DNA of 64,000 nt, from NCBI GenBank assembly GCA_958510875.1, contig OY294068.1, forward strand, positions 12,811,282 to 12,875,281. Reading direction: 5' to 3'. The notes under the pieces are model-generated. The model was not told where the DNA came from, did no database searches, and saw nothing but the letters and a program-made list of their open reading frames with translations. Positions 45,430-56,899 of this stretch are shown one piece after another; position 1 is the stretch's first letter; each line of letters begins with the position of its first letter. This DNA comes from Endomychus coccineus (lineage: Eukaryota; Arthropoda; Insecta; Coleoptera; Endomychidae). The translations under genes and the position numbers were made by a program.

Positions 45430-47370
45430 CAGGACAATTCGAATCTGTGCTTTGTAGTTTATGCGAACCAGCTGAGGTGTAAAGAGTAGGTCTTGAGACG
45501 GAATACAGAAGTTACTATATACTGAATAGTAGCCACCAAAATATATATTGCATTAAAATATTCACTAGAACCTAGTGAAATTCAACATTATGCTTGTATA
45601 TTTATTCAATAATCCGAGACGAGGGAAGTGAAATAAAACATGAGTTAGAAGAATACCTAAAAAAGATGACATAGGTACGAATAAAAAGTTGGTGAAATAT
45701 CTCTTGGGGCTTAAATAGGATTCTAATTGGTGAAAGTTCAGTGCGTGTGAAACATGTCATAACAAATTGATTTATGCAATTAATATGAAACTACTACACT
45801 TGTGATCGTTATTCCATTATTTTAATCAGAATTATTTCATTATTGATTACTCCCATCGGAATTATTCATATAAACCAATTTAATGACTATTTTATACTTG
45901 AACGAGATCAGGTAATTGTTAAATGCTAAAACTCGATCACTATAATGTTTACGACGTTATAACTTTTGTTATAATTGACACGTCCATCTATTTAAATTCT
46001 TTTCGGCTCATTTCAAATGATTCTTAGAACTACTGCGAAGCTGAATATTTGCATAAGACCAACTGCGAGATTCTGTCTTTCCATCTGATTTAATTCCGTA
46101 TAATTTAGAGTTAATAGTATTGAGGTTATGTTCAAAAAGACGTTAAATATTCCAGCGTCTAGAGTCTAGACGAACGAGAACATACGTTGAAATTGATACA
46201 TTATGTTTCATTTCGTTTGTGTTATTTTCTTGAGTATTTACTGTATCAGGAATACGATGAGTTTGTCTGTGGAAAACAATACAAGTTGAAAACTAAATAA
46301 TGGGTGAACACTTGGTTTTACCATAAAGTTTTCGCCTCTAAGTGTAAAACAAGTATACAGAATTTATTGTTCAAACGTCAATACATTAAAAGTTTATTGG
46401 GATTGATAACATACTGTGTTTTGCAACGTTCGATATTATGACCTTTATAATATCATTATAAATACGAATGATTTACCTACTACTTACTATTATTACCTCC
46501 TTCTGGGGGTAAAATATATTTCTGTGAGTTACATTTACTAGCTGTGTCCACACACAGCTAAAATCGTGGTAAGATGTCAAATTATACTGTATGTCATTGA
46601 GAGTTCATCAGAATTGACAACATATGTGTTTTATAACGCTATGTTTTATACCCATAATCAGTGGAGCAATTTCTGGGAAGTTAAACTTGATTTATCGTTC
46701 ACATCACCTCGATATCTCTTCTTCAACGTGGCTAACACAGTTAATCCAAAACTAAGTTGTAACAGGGCTTCAAGCAGTGATTAATAGATTTACCATCTCT
46801 CTCGATGTGTTGTTTGTGATACTTCTTCGAAATCACATTTCTATTGCATTGAGTGATATGCTAATTTATTGATTACATACATCTTAAGTGACATATTTGT
46901 AGAAAATATACAGGTACATTTTACTATAAACATAATCTTTTTTGTACCTATTTGGTATAATTCTAATCACCATTTACCACCACAAATTTACTTAGATTTT
47001 GAATGAGCATAGCATATTCAATTGCAACTACCATAAGGCCATAAACATTGGAAAGTTCTATTAAATAAGAACTGTCGTGTTATTCCGTACATCCATGATA
47101 TTTATTGGTTGTTTTTCGAAAATAAAACTGGTAATTTTAATAGTAACTATTTATTTTTAATTAATATTTTCTTACATTTATTCCCATAATATACATAAAT
47201 AATCACCCTTGTCCACTAAAAATACTATTAAAATACTAAAAACCTTTCATCTACCAAGTATCCATCATCAGAATAAACAGTGTATTAATTAGCTTCACGT
47301 TCATGATAGTTTGGGAAACACTTACTGACAACCCACAGAGTACGTAATTCTTCTTGAAAAATCTACAGCG
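45430..47370. other. unassigned spacer
   Basis: Nothing recognised. The frame at 46566-46784 lacks motifs. Confidence 0.4.
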
Positions 47371-47384
47371 TTCTATTAACCTAT

Positions 47385-47634
47385 GATACCACTTCGATGA
47401 CCTAGTGTGATGTCATTCATATCTTAAAATGAGAATATCGTACACTTTTGCTGGTTAGGTATATGATTGTGATATATATTTATAACCAGAAAAACATTGT
47501 GGTCATGATGGTACAATAAAATGCTTCATAGGAAAAACTGAAGATGAATGTCGTTAGTACTACACGCTTGGGGGCTACCGCGCGCCAAAACAACGCATTT
47601 CCTATTTTCACCACTTCGAAACGATTTTTAAAAT
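47385..47634. repeat. dispersed repeat family R1, partial copy
   Basis: gatgtcattcatatcttaaa, then atgagaatatcgtacactt (47409-47450), matches 38.87 and 56.70 kb. caaaacaacgcatttcctat and ttcaccacttcgaaacgatt (47586-47634) match 28.41 and 56.78 kb. Confidence 0.65.
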
Positions 47635-47972
47635 TTAACCATATTTTCAACCCCTTTTCTATGATAATTTTTTACTTATAAAAAAATTAAGATTAAGCTT
47701 CCGAAATGTGTCTTAGGGGGGAATTTCTCGGGTCGCTGAACATGAATCCGTGGTCATTTTCCCCAAAAACTCATTCAATGGGTCTACTTTGGATCGAAAT
47801 ACGCGACTGCCAACATCTTTCTTGTATTCATTGAATGAGATTTCCGGGAAAATGACCTCGGAGTCATGTTCAGCGACCCAAGAAACCTTCCAGAACTCAT
47901 TTTGGAGGCTTAATTAATTTTTTTTTATAAATAAAAATTTTCTCGAAAAGGAGGTTGAAAATAGGGTTAATC
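47635..47972. mobile_element. fold-back element with ~145-bp inverted arms
   Basis: Left arm 47635-47780 and right arm 47829-47972 are inverted copies. Matching blocks are attttcaacc, ggtcgctgaacatga-tccg, ggtcattttcc and tcattcaatg. The loop is only about 48 bp. Non-coding; it interrupts or abuts a copy of repeat R1. Confidence 0.88.
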
Positions 47973-47979
47973 TAGCGTT

Positions 47980-48885
47980 TAGGGATGAATGGGAGGCCAC
48001 AGCAGCTAAGCTCAACCCTTACAAATGATCCACGTCGGCCATAGAACATCATGCTGAAATAATTTTTCATATACGACGCTCTGCTTTTCTTTCAGAAAGT
48101 TCCCCAGCTTATTGACTGAACTAGTATAGTGAGGGAAGTAAAAAGTGACAGTGATTTTAAATAATCCCGCATATTTCGCTCCTAACCATTGATTATGTTA
48201 ATTGTTACCGAACGTTTTACCGGCAATACACTTTGAATGTTGAGTAATTTCTGCCTAATGGATGTTCATCTGTCATTTAATTATAGACACACCCAGTTCT
48301 TCCATATTAAATTTGAAGTAAACATGATTTGTAAGCCATAACAAGCTATAACGATAGAATGCTTCATTAACGTTCCCACGGGTTTGATTACCGTAAGTGA
48401 ATTAAATGATGGGGATTAAATAATCTGTCACGAGCATCGTCGTAATATAGGATTAGTTTGAAGTTCTCTTATTTGTTGTACATTAAATGTAGTCAGCAAC
48501 GGATCCACCCTAAGAAGACATTCTCATTGTTCGGGAAAAGATGTTTTGAATGCACTTCGCTCCAACAAAGCTGGGTATAAATAATTATTAATTCACGTTT
48601 TATTGGAAAGAGAATGCATAAAATGCCGAAAACATTACATCCCATTTTGTCGCTAAAACCTATCGCACTGAATGATGGGGATGCAAAGTTATTCACATAT
48701 TCTGTGGTCTTGTTCTTACCACTCAATATCCCAGGGAAATTCGCTGAGTTTAGTTTGAATGAAATTATTGAAGTTCTATTTGGAAGTTTAAAATTAAGTT
48801 CTTCAATAAACTACTATGAAATCTAAACAAGAATTGCTGAAGTGGGATTTGCACTGGAAAACTTGGGAAATAGTGATCGCATCAA
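47980..48885. other. unassigned spacer
   Basis: Nothing recognised. Overlapping frames at 48493-48826 are antisense to each other and have no motif. Confidence 0.4.
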
Positions 48886-48889
48886 AGCT

Positions 48890-49580
48890 GTAACTTTGCC
48901 ATTTTGCGACTGCGGACTTGTGCGCGGGACATTATCCTGGTGAAAGAGCACTCTTTTCTTTGCCAAATGTGGTCGCATCCGCTACAAGACGGCGTCAAAT
49001 TTATCCAACAGCTCTGCATAATATACGCCGGCGATCATTTTGCTCTTATCAAGGTAATATGGACGATACCATGTGCATCCCAAAAAACTGACGCCATGAC
49101 TTTGTGGGCCGATAAACCCACTTTGGCTTTTTTCTGCTTCCATTCTCCAGGACAAGTCCACTGTTTCGACTGTTCTTTGGTCTCTGGTGTGTTGCGATGG
49201 ATCCATGTTTCGTCCACAAGGGCGCGCTTGTGTGAACAGAGAGCAAATGCGGCACCCATCTGGCAGATAGATTTTTCATATTCAAAAATTGGTGCAAAAT
49301 GTTCCGTACATGCTCATAGCCTCAGCAATTTCGTGCACTTTAACTCGCCGATCGTCCAATATTATAACATGGATTTTATCGATGATTTCCGGCGTTGTAA
49401 CCTCAATTAGACAACCAGAACGTTCGGCGTGCTTTGTGGTCATACTTCCACAACGAAAATCAGTAAACTACTTGTGAATCGTCCCAAATCGGGGTTGAGG
49501 AGTTCCCATAATGTTTAATAAGCGATGCTTTGGTTTGCGTAATGTTTTTTCCACGCAAGAAATAATGTTTAATCAACTTG
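48890..49580 (-). mobile_element. mariner fragment (N-terminal and central part)
   Basis: Minus strand. From 49560 down: a HTH remnant, TTKHAERSGCLIEVTTPEII, DDRRVKVHEIAEAMSM, WVPHLLSVHT, VDETWIHRNTPETKEQSKQW, KVMASVFWDAHGIVHI (first catalytic Asp), YYAELLDKFD and, at about 48930, the plus-strand ctggtgaaagagcactcttt corresponding to the second catalytic block (Y/HQDN degraded). The C-terminal third and both TIRs are absent. Several single-base shifts. Confidence 0.85.
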
Positions 49581-49589
49581 ACTCCGGAT

Positions 49590-50150
49590 ATTTGGTTTCA
49601 CTAAATATTCACAGGCTGAGAAAACTTCGTTAGTCGATAGTACATGTAATAATAATTATATAATTTTTCCAGGAGAGAGATACAGACCTTGAAAATACAG
49701 ACCTTATAACCCATTCTTCATAATTTGTAATAGTTTTCAATTTGGCAGAAAATTTTTGGAAGAGACCTGCCACATTGTACTTATTTAAACATCAAGATAA
49801 CCAGTTTTAACTGTGGCTTTGTTATAGAAACAAATATTCATCTAAATCAACAAAGCATTTTTACAATATAGCTTAGTTCATGTTTAGTTTTGAAGATTTT
49901 GTTATTTTTCTGTGAAAATCATATCAGATAGCAAAGAATCCATTAGCAATACTCTCTCGTAACTGAAAAGAGTAGTTGAAAAGATTGAAAAAATGTTGCA
50001 TAAACTTCCGCGGATAGCTCATCTGGGTTTCACGATGCATTCCGCGTCACAATAGCCCGACTCGATGCTGATGTTTCACCAAACATTATCGGTACCATCT
50101 CCAGGATAGACTTGAGGCTTGAACTGAAACTAATTTTTCTGGTTTCCCTA
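49590..50150. other. unassigned spacer
   Basis: Nothing recognised. Confidence 0.4.
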
Positions 50151-50159
50151 AGGGTTTTT

Positions 50160-50830
50160 ATTGTGGGTTAAAACCTTCCATGGCACATAGTTCACTGCCT
50201 TTATTCCGGTAGTTGACTCCGTTCTGAGACTGTACTCTGCCGTTGCATGATTATGTGCGAAGTAGAATTTCTTCGCTGATAGAAGTTTGGGCCTCAGGCT
50301 ATGGTTTTAGGATTTTCGAAAAGGATTTGAGGATTACTGTCAAACTCATGTTCCGAAAGTGCAGATGTACTGGTGTCACGAAGTCTTCTACAGCTTTCAT
50401 ACTGGTAGCTACTGTAAGACCTGTTTCACCAATGTAGACTTTACTCTGCAAAAACAGGAAATGTTATAAACACCTTCTGAATGAAGTTTGTAAAATGGCC
50501 ATAGTTTCGGAAATGTGGAAAAATGGGTAGGAATATTATGTTTCTTGAGGATTTTTGGAATTTGATCTGTTATATTTTCAATATATGAAAGCAAGCAGTG
50601 GATAAAGAGGTTTGTGGCTCAGGTATTTCTTTATGGCTTTTTGGTTGTTGTAATGGGGGAAATTATTTGATAATAAGACAGATGGAATGTGTTTTAATTC
50701 TGATTTCAAGGTTCGCAGTTGGGATAAGTTAACACCTAGGCGTTTTTAATAGATTGCTTTTGGGTAGAATGGTGGTGAGAAATGCCATTGAGGTATCTAT
50801 CGGCGTGGGTGAGCATCCGATACCGTCAGT
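50160..50830 (-). mobile_element. Penelope-like element: RT end and GIY-YIG endonuclease
   Basis: Minus strand. ADRYLNGISHHHSTQKQSI near 50750-50805 is the RT end block (TDRYLHxxSxHHPxQK). Then LSYIENITDQIPKILKKHNI (50594 downward) is the linker before the endonuclease. Next are GVYNISC and, after a shift, SKVYIGETG near 50430, the GIY-YIG core. SALSEHEFDSNPQILFENPK follows near 50290-50340, and a degraded REAIEI-like region near 50230. Stops and shifts throughout. Its upstream flank at 50977-51226 is the repeat hit by the second hAT copy. Confidence 0.85.
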
Positions 50831-50976
50831 ATGTCGACTATCTGATACTTCTAGGAACGGGAGTGAACCTTTCGAACATAATTGACACTAATCTTCAAAT
50901 CCTATCCGAAAGTACTTAAATCCTAGTTCGAGCCCCTAACCTCTATCAGTGAGCACTCGAAGCATTAGAAATCCTG

Positions 50977-51226
50977 AATCATCCAAATAATCCAAACCGT
51001 GACTCAGGACATTACCTTTCCAACATTTGGAAACCCATCCTCGATAATTCCACTCAGCACATGATCACACAACGATTTCAGAACATGCGGAATAAAGTCA
51101 GTGAACTATGTATGGTAAAGGTTTTTCCTACAATAACTACTACAAGAGAAACCAGAAGAATCACTTTCAGTTTAAGCCTGAAACCTGCCCTGAAGATGCC
51201 ACCTGTAGTTTTTGGCGGAACGTCGG
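50977..51226 (+). repeat. Penelope-type flank repeat with hammerhead-like core
   Basis: Matches 20306-20412 and 21690-21762. Ends with cctgaagatgccacctgtag and ttggcggaacgtcgg, a CTGAnGA-stem-G(A)AA layout in which stem II can be gcc(a)...(t)ggc. The first A of GAAA is G here. Interrupted by the hAT at 51227 and resumed at 52851. Confidence 0.55.
51219..51226 (+). repeat. 8-bp target site duplication, left (second hAT)
   Basis: aacgtcgg, repeated at 52843-52850. Confidence 0.95.
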
Positions 51227-52842
51227 CAGTGGCGGCTCCTCGAAGGAGGCTAAGGAGGCTCAGCCTCCTCATCAATTTATCTTAATGATCATTCTCCATT
51301 TTATTTCCTGTTTCTCTGATAATTCTTCAAATTTTACAATTCCCCGTTCTCAGTAGTTATTTTTAATCTGGCAACAGTGGCCAGAGGCTAGATTCTCTAT
51401 ATATCTCAAACGCTAAATACGTGTGGTCAACACAGTTGCCGTTTTTCCAACCAGTTCAATTCACAAATAGGGTAAAACAGAGAATATGGCAACAGCCTAT
51501 GGAGGCTAGCTTCTCGTATGCTCCCGGCGCAACGAGGTATAGACCTCGTTGCCCGGCGATCGAATAAAATACGATTACTTGCCGCGGCTGCAAACTTCGA
51601 CACGTGCTCTGGCAGTTGTTGTTTTTGTTTCGTGAAGCGATGTAAGGTTAAGTTATAATTAATCTGTTCGGTCGTTCGGTGAGTTATTAACAAAGAGTTC
51701 TTTGGTTATGAAACGTTAAACTGAGTAGTGATTTAGTTGCTGATAAGATTAGTGATGACAGGTATGTTTCAAAATCGATGATTTCATACTGATAATTGTA
51801 AAAAATATTTAAGGTTAACGGGATCTGAGGTACACAATAAATTATATTGCTGGTATTGCTTGCTATTTACATCTGATACAACTTCATGTTGGGGCACTTG
51901 GGTTATGATGATTTGAAAAACTCAGCTCGTGGTGTAGACAGACATGAAAAATTGCAGGAACGTATTACATAGAGTATTAAGTTTAAATTAACGGGTAAAC
52001 AGAATATTGTTAAAGGAGGAAAACATATAATTTGGTAGACAAGAAACTACATTATAAACAACTTTTTTATGAAATTTTAGATACTATTAAAGGTCAAATT
52101 GAGATTCGATTTTCCGATTTACATGAATTGAATTTTTTTGTATAACTTAGTTCTAAAATATAAATTTTTTGATAAAATAGCACTGCATAATGAATTATGC
52201 GTTATATACTCGGATAAAGATATTTTAGGCCAGTACGACATTCACGCCGATATGATAAAATATATGATAGACAATGATTTGCAACAAGTTTTACCTCAGT
52301 TTTATAAACTACTTTGTTTGACAGTCACTATTCCTGCCACGTCGGCATCGGTGGAGGATCATTTTCTACCCTCAAACGAATTAAAACTTTCATGCCAAAT
52401 ACAATGGGCCAAAATCGTTTATACAATGTTAGTTAGTTTAATATCTATTGAAAAAGATTTAGTGAAACACTTAAAACAAAATGATAAATTTTTTGATAAT
52501 ATTATTGATAATTTTTCGCAAACTAAAGACCGTAGAATTCCGTTAATATATAAAAAAAGTTAATAAAATTAATAAAAAAAAAACAAAATATGAAAAATTC
52601 CAAAAAAAACGAAAAAATATTTAAAATCCAAAAAAATGAAAGACAAAAAACGAACAAAAAAATGTTTTGCCAAGAGAAACTCTATACCTCCACGTTGGTT
52701 CTTGCTGGGTAACAATTAATTTTGTCACTGAAGTAGCTGGTACGGTCGCTGTGCAAAGGTTAAAAGGCTATGAATAGAGTATATTTTTACAAAAACGTTT
52801 TATGTCCAGCCTCCTCTCTCAAAAATCCACGAGCCGCCACTG
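51227..52842 (+). mobile_element. hAT transposon, internally deleted copy (1616 bp)
   Basis: Same family as 21763-24615: cagtggcggctcctcgaagg at the left, gagccgccactg at the right, 8-bp duplication aacgtcgg. Compared with the larger copy, about 1.17 kb of the catalytic core is missing, with the junction near 52011-52016 corresponding to 22569/23738. About 70 bp is lost near 52137, and the 5' coding region has further deletions. The right-end A-rich region is conserved. It could move only with help from a complete copy. Confidence 0.95.
51722..52563 (+). pseudogene. hAT transposase remnant
   Basis: Pieces of the zinc finger region (LYCWYCLLFTSDTTSCW near 51841) are joined to the C-terminal region. 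The open part, 52138-52563, reads NLVLKYKFFDKIALHNELCV and then TSASVE. A one-base loss in the dimerisation block (ggagga for ggagaga) shifts the frame and destroys the catalytic Glu context. It returns to the original frame for SLISIEKDLVKHLKQND. It keeps the T6 run at about 52061-52066 that is T7 in the 22-24 kb copy. Confidence 0.9.
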
Positions 52843-52850
52843 AACGTCGG
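52843..52850 (+). repeat. 8-bp target site duplication, right (second hAT)
   Basis: aacgtcgg, identical to 51219-51226. Confidence 0.95.
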
Positions 52851-52999
52851 TATCGAGTCGTGTTATGGTGATGCGGAATCTACTCCGAATTCAAGAATTT
52901 TTAAGATTGAAGAATGTTTCTTACCGAGTAAAAGAAGGGTGATATTTGAAAAAGCTCATCATGTATACCGAAGCTCGTAGGCTGAAAATAAAATTGTAA

Positions 53000-54335
53000 A
53001 AGTGTAGGATCAAGGAAATGAGGATGGGAAATGAGGACAGGAAATTGGGAAGAGAAATAAAAAGACAGAAAAGTAACATTTTAAATTTGTTCTGAAAATC
53101 TAAAATTGGGAGAATGAATAAATGAACTGTTGTTTGCGTTAAAATTACTCGTTAATAATTAATAACCGCTAATTCTTAATAATGTCATTGTTCAATCGTA
53201 TCCAGGTACATCAACACCTATATAATAAATGCATTATATCAAAGTTGGTTGATGTTATTAATCGTCGAGCTGCAAATAGACCTAATTGATATCCGCTGCC
53301 AGAGAACCGAGGACGATAAAATATTTAAAATTCTATATTGTGATGCCAGACAACTTGGCGAGTTTGGAAAATAAAACCTGAAACCTTTCGTTAGGATACA
53401 ATAATAAACACGACGGATTTTATTCAACGCTAATATGATTATATACTTTCTACTTAACCTGTGAATATTTGCTTCAGAAATATATTTCTATAGAGACTGA
53501 ATCATTAATATATAATGAAATATGCTTATTAAACTCAAGGAACTGTCAGTGATTGATGAAGCTTTTATTATTTTCTACTTCGGTAATTTCATGGAAGTAA
53601 CACTTCGAACGATGGAACGAATGATTATGCATTAACGTCTATGACGACACTACATTTGGCGAGTAAAATCAAAACATCCATTGCAATAATAAAGTACAGC
53701 TAAGCATGACCGAAAGATAGTTTTTACAGAACAGAAAAAGCTTGGGATAGAAACACTTTCAATGTACATCGTTGCTTATATTACCAAAGTTCTGTGATCT
53801 TTTTCATCGTCGGCCAGGAAAACAATGGACCATCTGGTTTCCGTTTATTTTCAATTACCTGGCAATACTGTATACATGATGCCGTGGCGTAATTTATTTC
53901 TGGTAGTGAATAAGCTTTAGCTATCTAAATATCAGCTAGGAAGATGATTCATCCTGCTGGTAGTTAATATAAGACAGACAAGTGATTATACCATACCTGC
54001 CTGTTGACAATTTGATTGCCATCTATTTTCAAAAGAATGCAAGAACACACATTTTCATATTCTTCATTTTCTCATACTTTTTAGTCCTTTTCCACATAAA
54101 CATCATTATAATCTTTAGAATTGGAAGAACTTATATTTTATAACAATTTCTCAGATAATGAAACATAAATTATGAGTTGAGAACGCTTTAAAAATTAAAA
54201 CCACTATATGTTCATTATGAAATTGGTTTAGTGGTTAAAAGTATTTAATCAAATCCAACTTAACCAACATTAACAAGTGAACGACGGCGACGTCACGTTT
54301 TCAAGCTTGTCAGGTTTATTTATCTCGAAAGTCCT
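53000..54335. other. unassigned spacer
   Basis: Nothing recognised. Confidence 0.4.
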
Positions 54336-54339
54336 ATGT

Positions 54340-55075
54340 AGTCGAGGAAATAAAGCATTCCACCTTCCAAAACTGGCGCAGCTGGATGGATTGAGATGCG
54401 GTTTTTCTGCATTCGATTCAGAAAGTAATTTAGAAATTTTGGGTCGGGTTCGTTTTTTGCGGAAAGAATTTATTGCATTTCTACATCCAAAAAATGCATT
54501 TTTCTGAGTGCACTGTTTGAGGTGAATAAAAAAAATTAAAAACTCGGTGAATAATGCGTCAAACGGACTCGAATTGGTTTCTCGGAGGTTTTTGGGGTCG
54601 CTGAACACGAATATGCTATCAAAAAAATCCCCTGAGGTTCCTTTGGACTTCCCCCGGGGTATTCGGGGGTCCTGATGCCCCGGAAACATTTTTTAATGCT
54701 TGCTAACTGTTCGAGAGAGGATATGAAGATCTCTAATAAAGATAAGGACATGCAAAAACTTTCCTGCAATACCTGGTGGCACCCGGAGACCGGATATCTA
54801 CGTCATCTTCTAGGAATTTGTTAATTTTTCTTCATAATGTAGCAAATTCTGGCTCTCGAAGGTTTTCAAAGTCGCCGATCACGATTATGACACTCACAAT
54901 GCTCTACGAATTACCTGGGGGTGTTTCTTGGTCTTTGGAGCCCTGCGTATCTACGTTATCTTCTAGAAATTTGTCAATTTTTTTCTGAATCAAATGCAGA
55001 AAACCGCATCTCAATTCATCCAACTGCGCTAGTTTTGGAAGGTTTGGCCTTTTTTAGTGCTTTTTTCCTCGACTA
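54340..55075. mobile_element. fold-back element with ~90-bp inverted arms
   Basis: The left arm, 54340-54430 (agtcgaggaaa...ccttccaaaactggcgcagc...gatgcggtttttctgcatt), is inverted at 54980-55074. Inside is a diverged direct repeat (tatctacgtcatcttctagg near 54794, tatctacgttatcttctaga near 54948). A GC-rich block (ttcccccggggtattcgggg) lies near 54650. The 139-codon minus-strand frame (54270-54689) and its antisense partner lie in this repeat and have no domain. Confidence 0.82.
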
Positions 55076-55079
55076 ATGT

Positions 55080-56390
55080 TGTTTCTATATGTTTGGAAAT
55101 TTTAATCTATAGGCTTATGGAAATAAATAATTTTTCGTATCTGATCTTTATGATTTTCTACATCTTTGAGGGGAAATTGAATTGTAATCCGAATTGAATG
55201 ATGGTCATTCGTTATATTTGTTCCATTGTTAGGAAATGATTATGTTTCTCTCAATCCTAAGCGCAAGGAGATAACGACGGTCATTATTTATTAAGTCTGT
55301 TGCATTTTCTTCGCATCTGAATCAAACGGCAATATGTCGGTCGTAAATTATAAAGTCAGTTTACAATCTAGCGTGCGGGGGAATTCATTACACCAACACA
55401 ACACAGATATACAGCCCATAAGCTATGTGTAATGATATATAGTAATGGCGTTTATATTGTTATTCATAGATTTGTTATACGAATAAACGTTGATAGTTTC
55501 TCTGCTCTTTTGCACAACATGTCGACTGCTCTCCGGCGTAAGCGACGAGTTGTTCTGCTAGCTACTGGTGCGCCACTAACATGTTATTCTAATTGAACGT
55601 AATTCACTTAACATTGAACATTACCTAATGAGACACGCAATTATCGCGAACATGTCGGGTATGCCCGTTATAATCGTGTAGTTATTGGCCCGACCACATA
55701 TTAATTTTACTTCACACTATATAACCACTTTCGAAACCTTTACTTCGACTGATGTTGACTCTCAAATATCATGGTATATTATGGAAATATGTAAATTGTC
55801 GTTGGGTGATTTTATTGGAGTTTTACGATTCACTAATTGCAAAAAAATCAACAAGGTATCATATATTATTTCAGCTTTGGGACATCAACATCAGGGTATC
55901 ATATTATGTTACTGCAGCTTTGGGACAAAATTGGTTTCTTTTCTTATAATATCGAATAATAAAAATTATTTGTAATCTTGATGAAAATCCATTATGAACT
56001 CAAATAAAATAACTATTAAAAGTGTGTTAGTGAAACTATAGTCACATTTCCTTTATTAAACTAGTGAAAATCAAACTTTTATCAGTTATTTTAATTGAAT
56101 TGTAATGTTCACCAAACATTCGAACCAAAAAGTAACTACTTAATTATATGAACTAAGAAACAAGAACATTGTACATCCAGCTTCCACGAGGGAGATTCAT
56201 TTATACTTGTAATTTGATGAAACAAGTAGCTCCTGCTATCCATTGTTATTTTCAATGAAATTAATGGAGCATGTTTCAGTTTCTTACATATTATTTGAAG
56301 GATACAAATGATACAAAGATCATTGGAAGCTGAGATGTGATAATTAAGTGAATGTAAAGTTCATGATACAGTAACTTGCTTCGAAGCTTT
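55080..56390. other. unassigned spacer
   Basis: Contains only a short direct repeat (ttca/tgcagctttgggaca near 55869 and 55911) in a 96-codon frame without motifs (55685-55975). Confidence 0.4.
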
Positions 56391-56399
56391 TTGATCACC

Positions 56400-56895
56400 A
56401 CCTGGTGTTTCCAACATCAGCTATTTGCTATATGTTTCCAGACCGTTGATATGAATAATCATTATTTGTAAAGTTATAACTACAAAACAGTCAGCAGTAT
56501 AGTTGAAAAAAGTTTCAATATCGCACAATTCCCATCTATTTTTTCGTTGATGCAGCATTTCTTAAACGAAATCTAAAAATCAATCAGTTTATTATTGTTA
56601 TTGTATTGACACTTTCAACCTTCATTTATTCTGACAGTTCAATCATTTACCACAGAGTGAACACAAACAATAGACTGCATCTTCACACTTCGATGATGTC
56701 ACTTGAATCTCAAAATGAGAATTTCGGACACTTCTGGTTGAAGAGAGATTAAATAAATTGCGAGGGGGATACTGTGCCCAAAAACAATACCGTTCCTAGC
56801 TTCACCTTTCTAAAACGGTCTGCAAAATTTCCAATCCGTTCGAACAATAGGATTGGTGCAATCGTCTTCACAGTGGGTTACATACAAACGCACAT
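56400..56895. repeat. dispersed repeat family R1, longest copy
   Basis: Carries all blocks of the family in order: atatgtttccagacc and aataatcattatttgtaaag (as at 17.05 kb), tgatgtcacttgaatctcaa with atgagaatttcggacact (38.87, 47.41 kb), aaaacaataccgttcctagc with tgcaaaatttccaatc (28.41, 47.59 kb), and the end cagtgggttacatacaaacg (39.04 kb). Non-coding; termini and superfamily unknown. Confidence 0.65.
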
Positions 56896-56899
56896 ACTG

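Noticed and set aside
54270..54689. 139-codon minus-strand frame as a gene
   Set aside because: It lies in the arm and body of a fold-back repeat, overlaps an antisense frame, and has no domain.
55350..55690. Possible solo LTR (aataaacg signal, then tactggtgcgccactaac like a primer-binding site)
   Set aside because: No paired copy, no TG...CA boundaries or target duplication found, and no gag/pol nearby.
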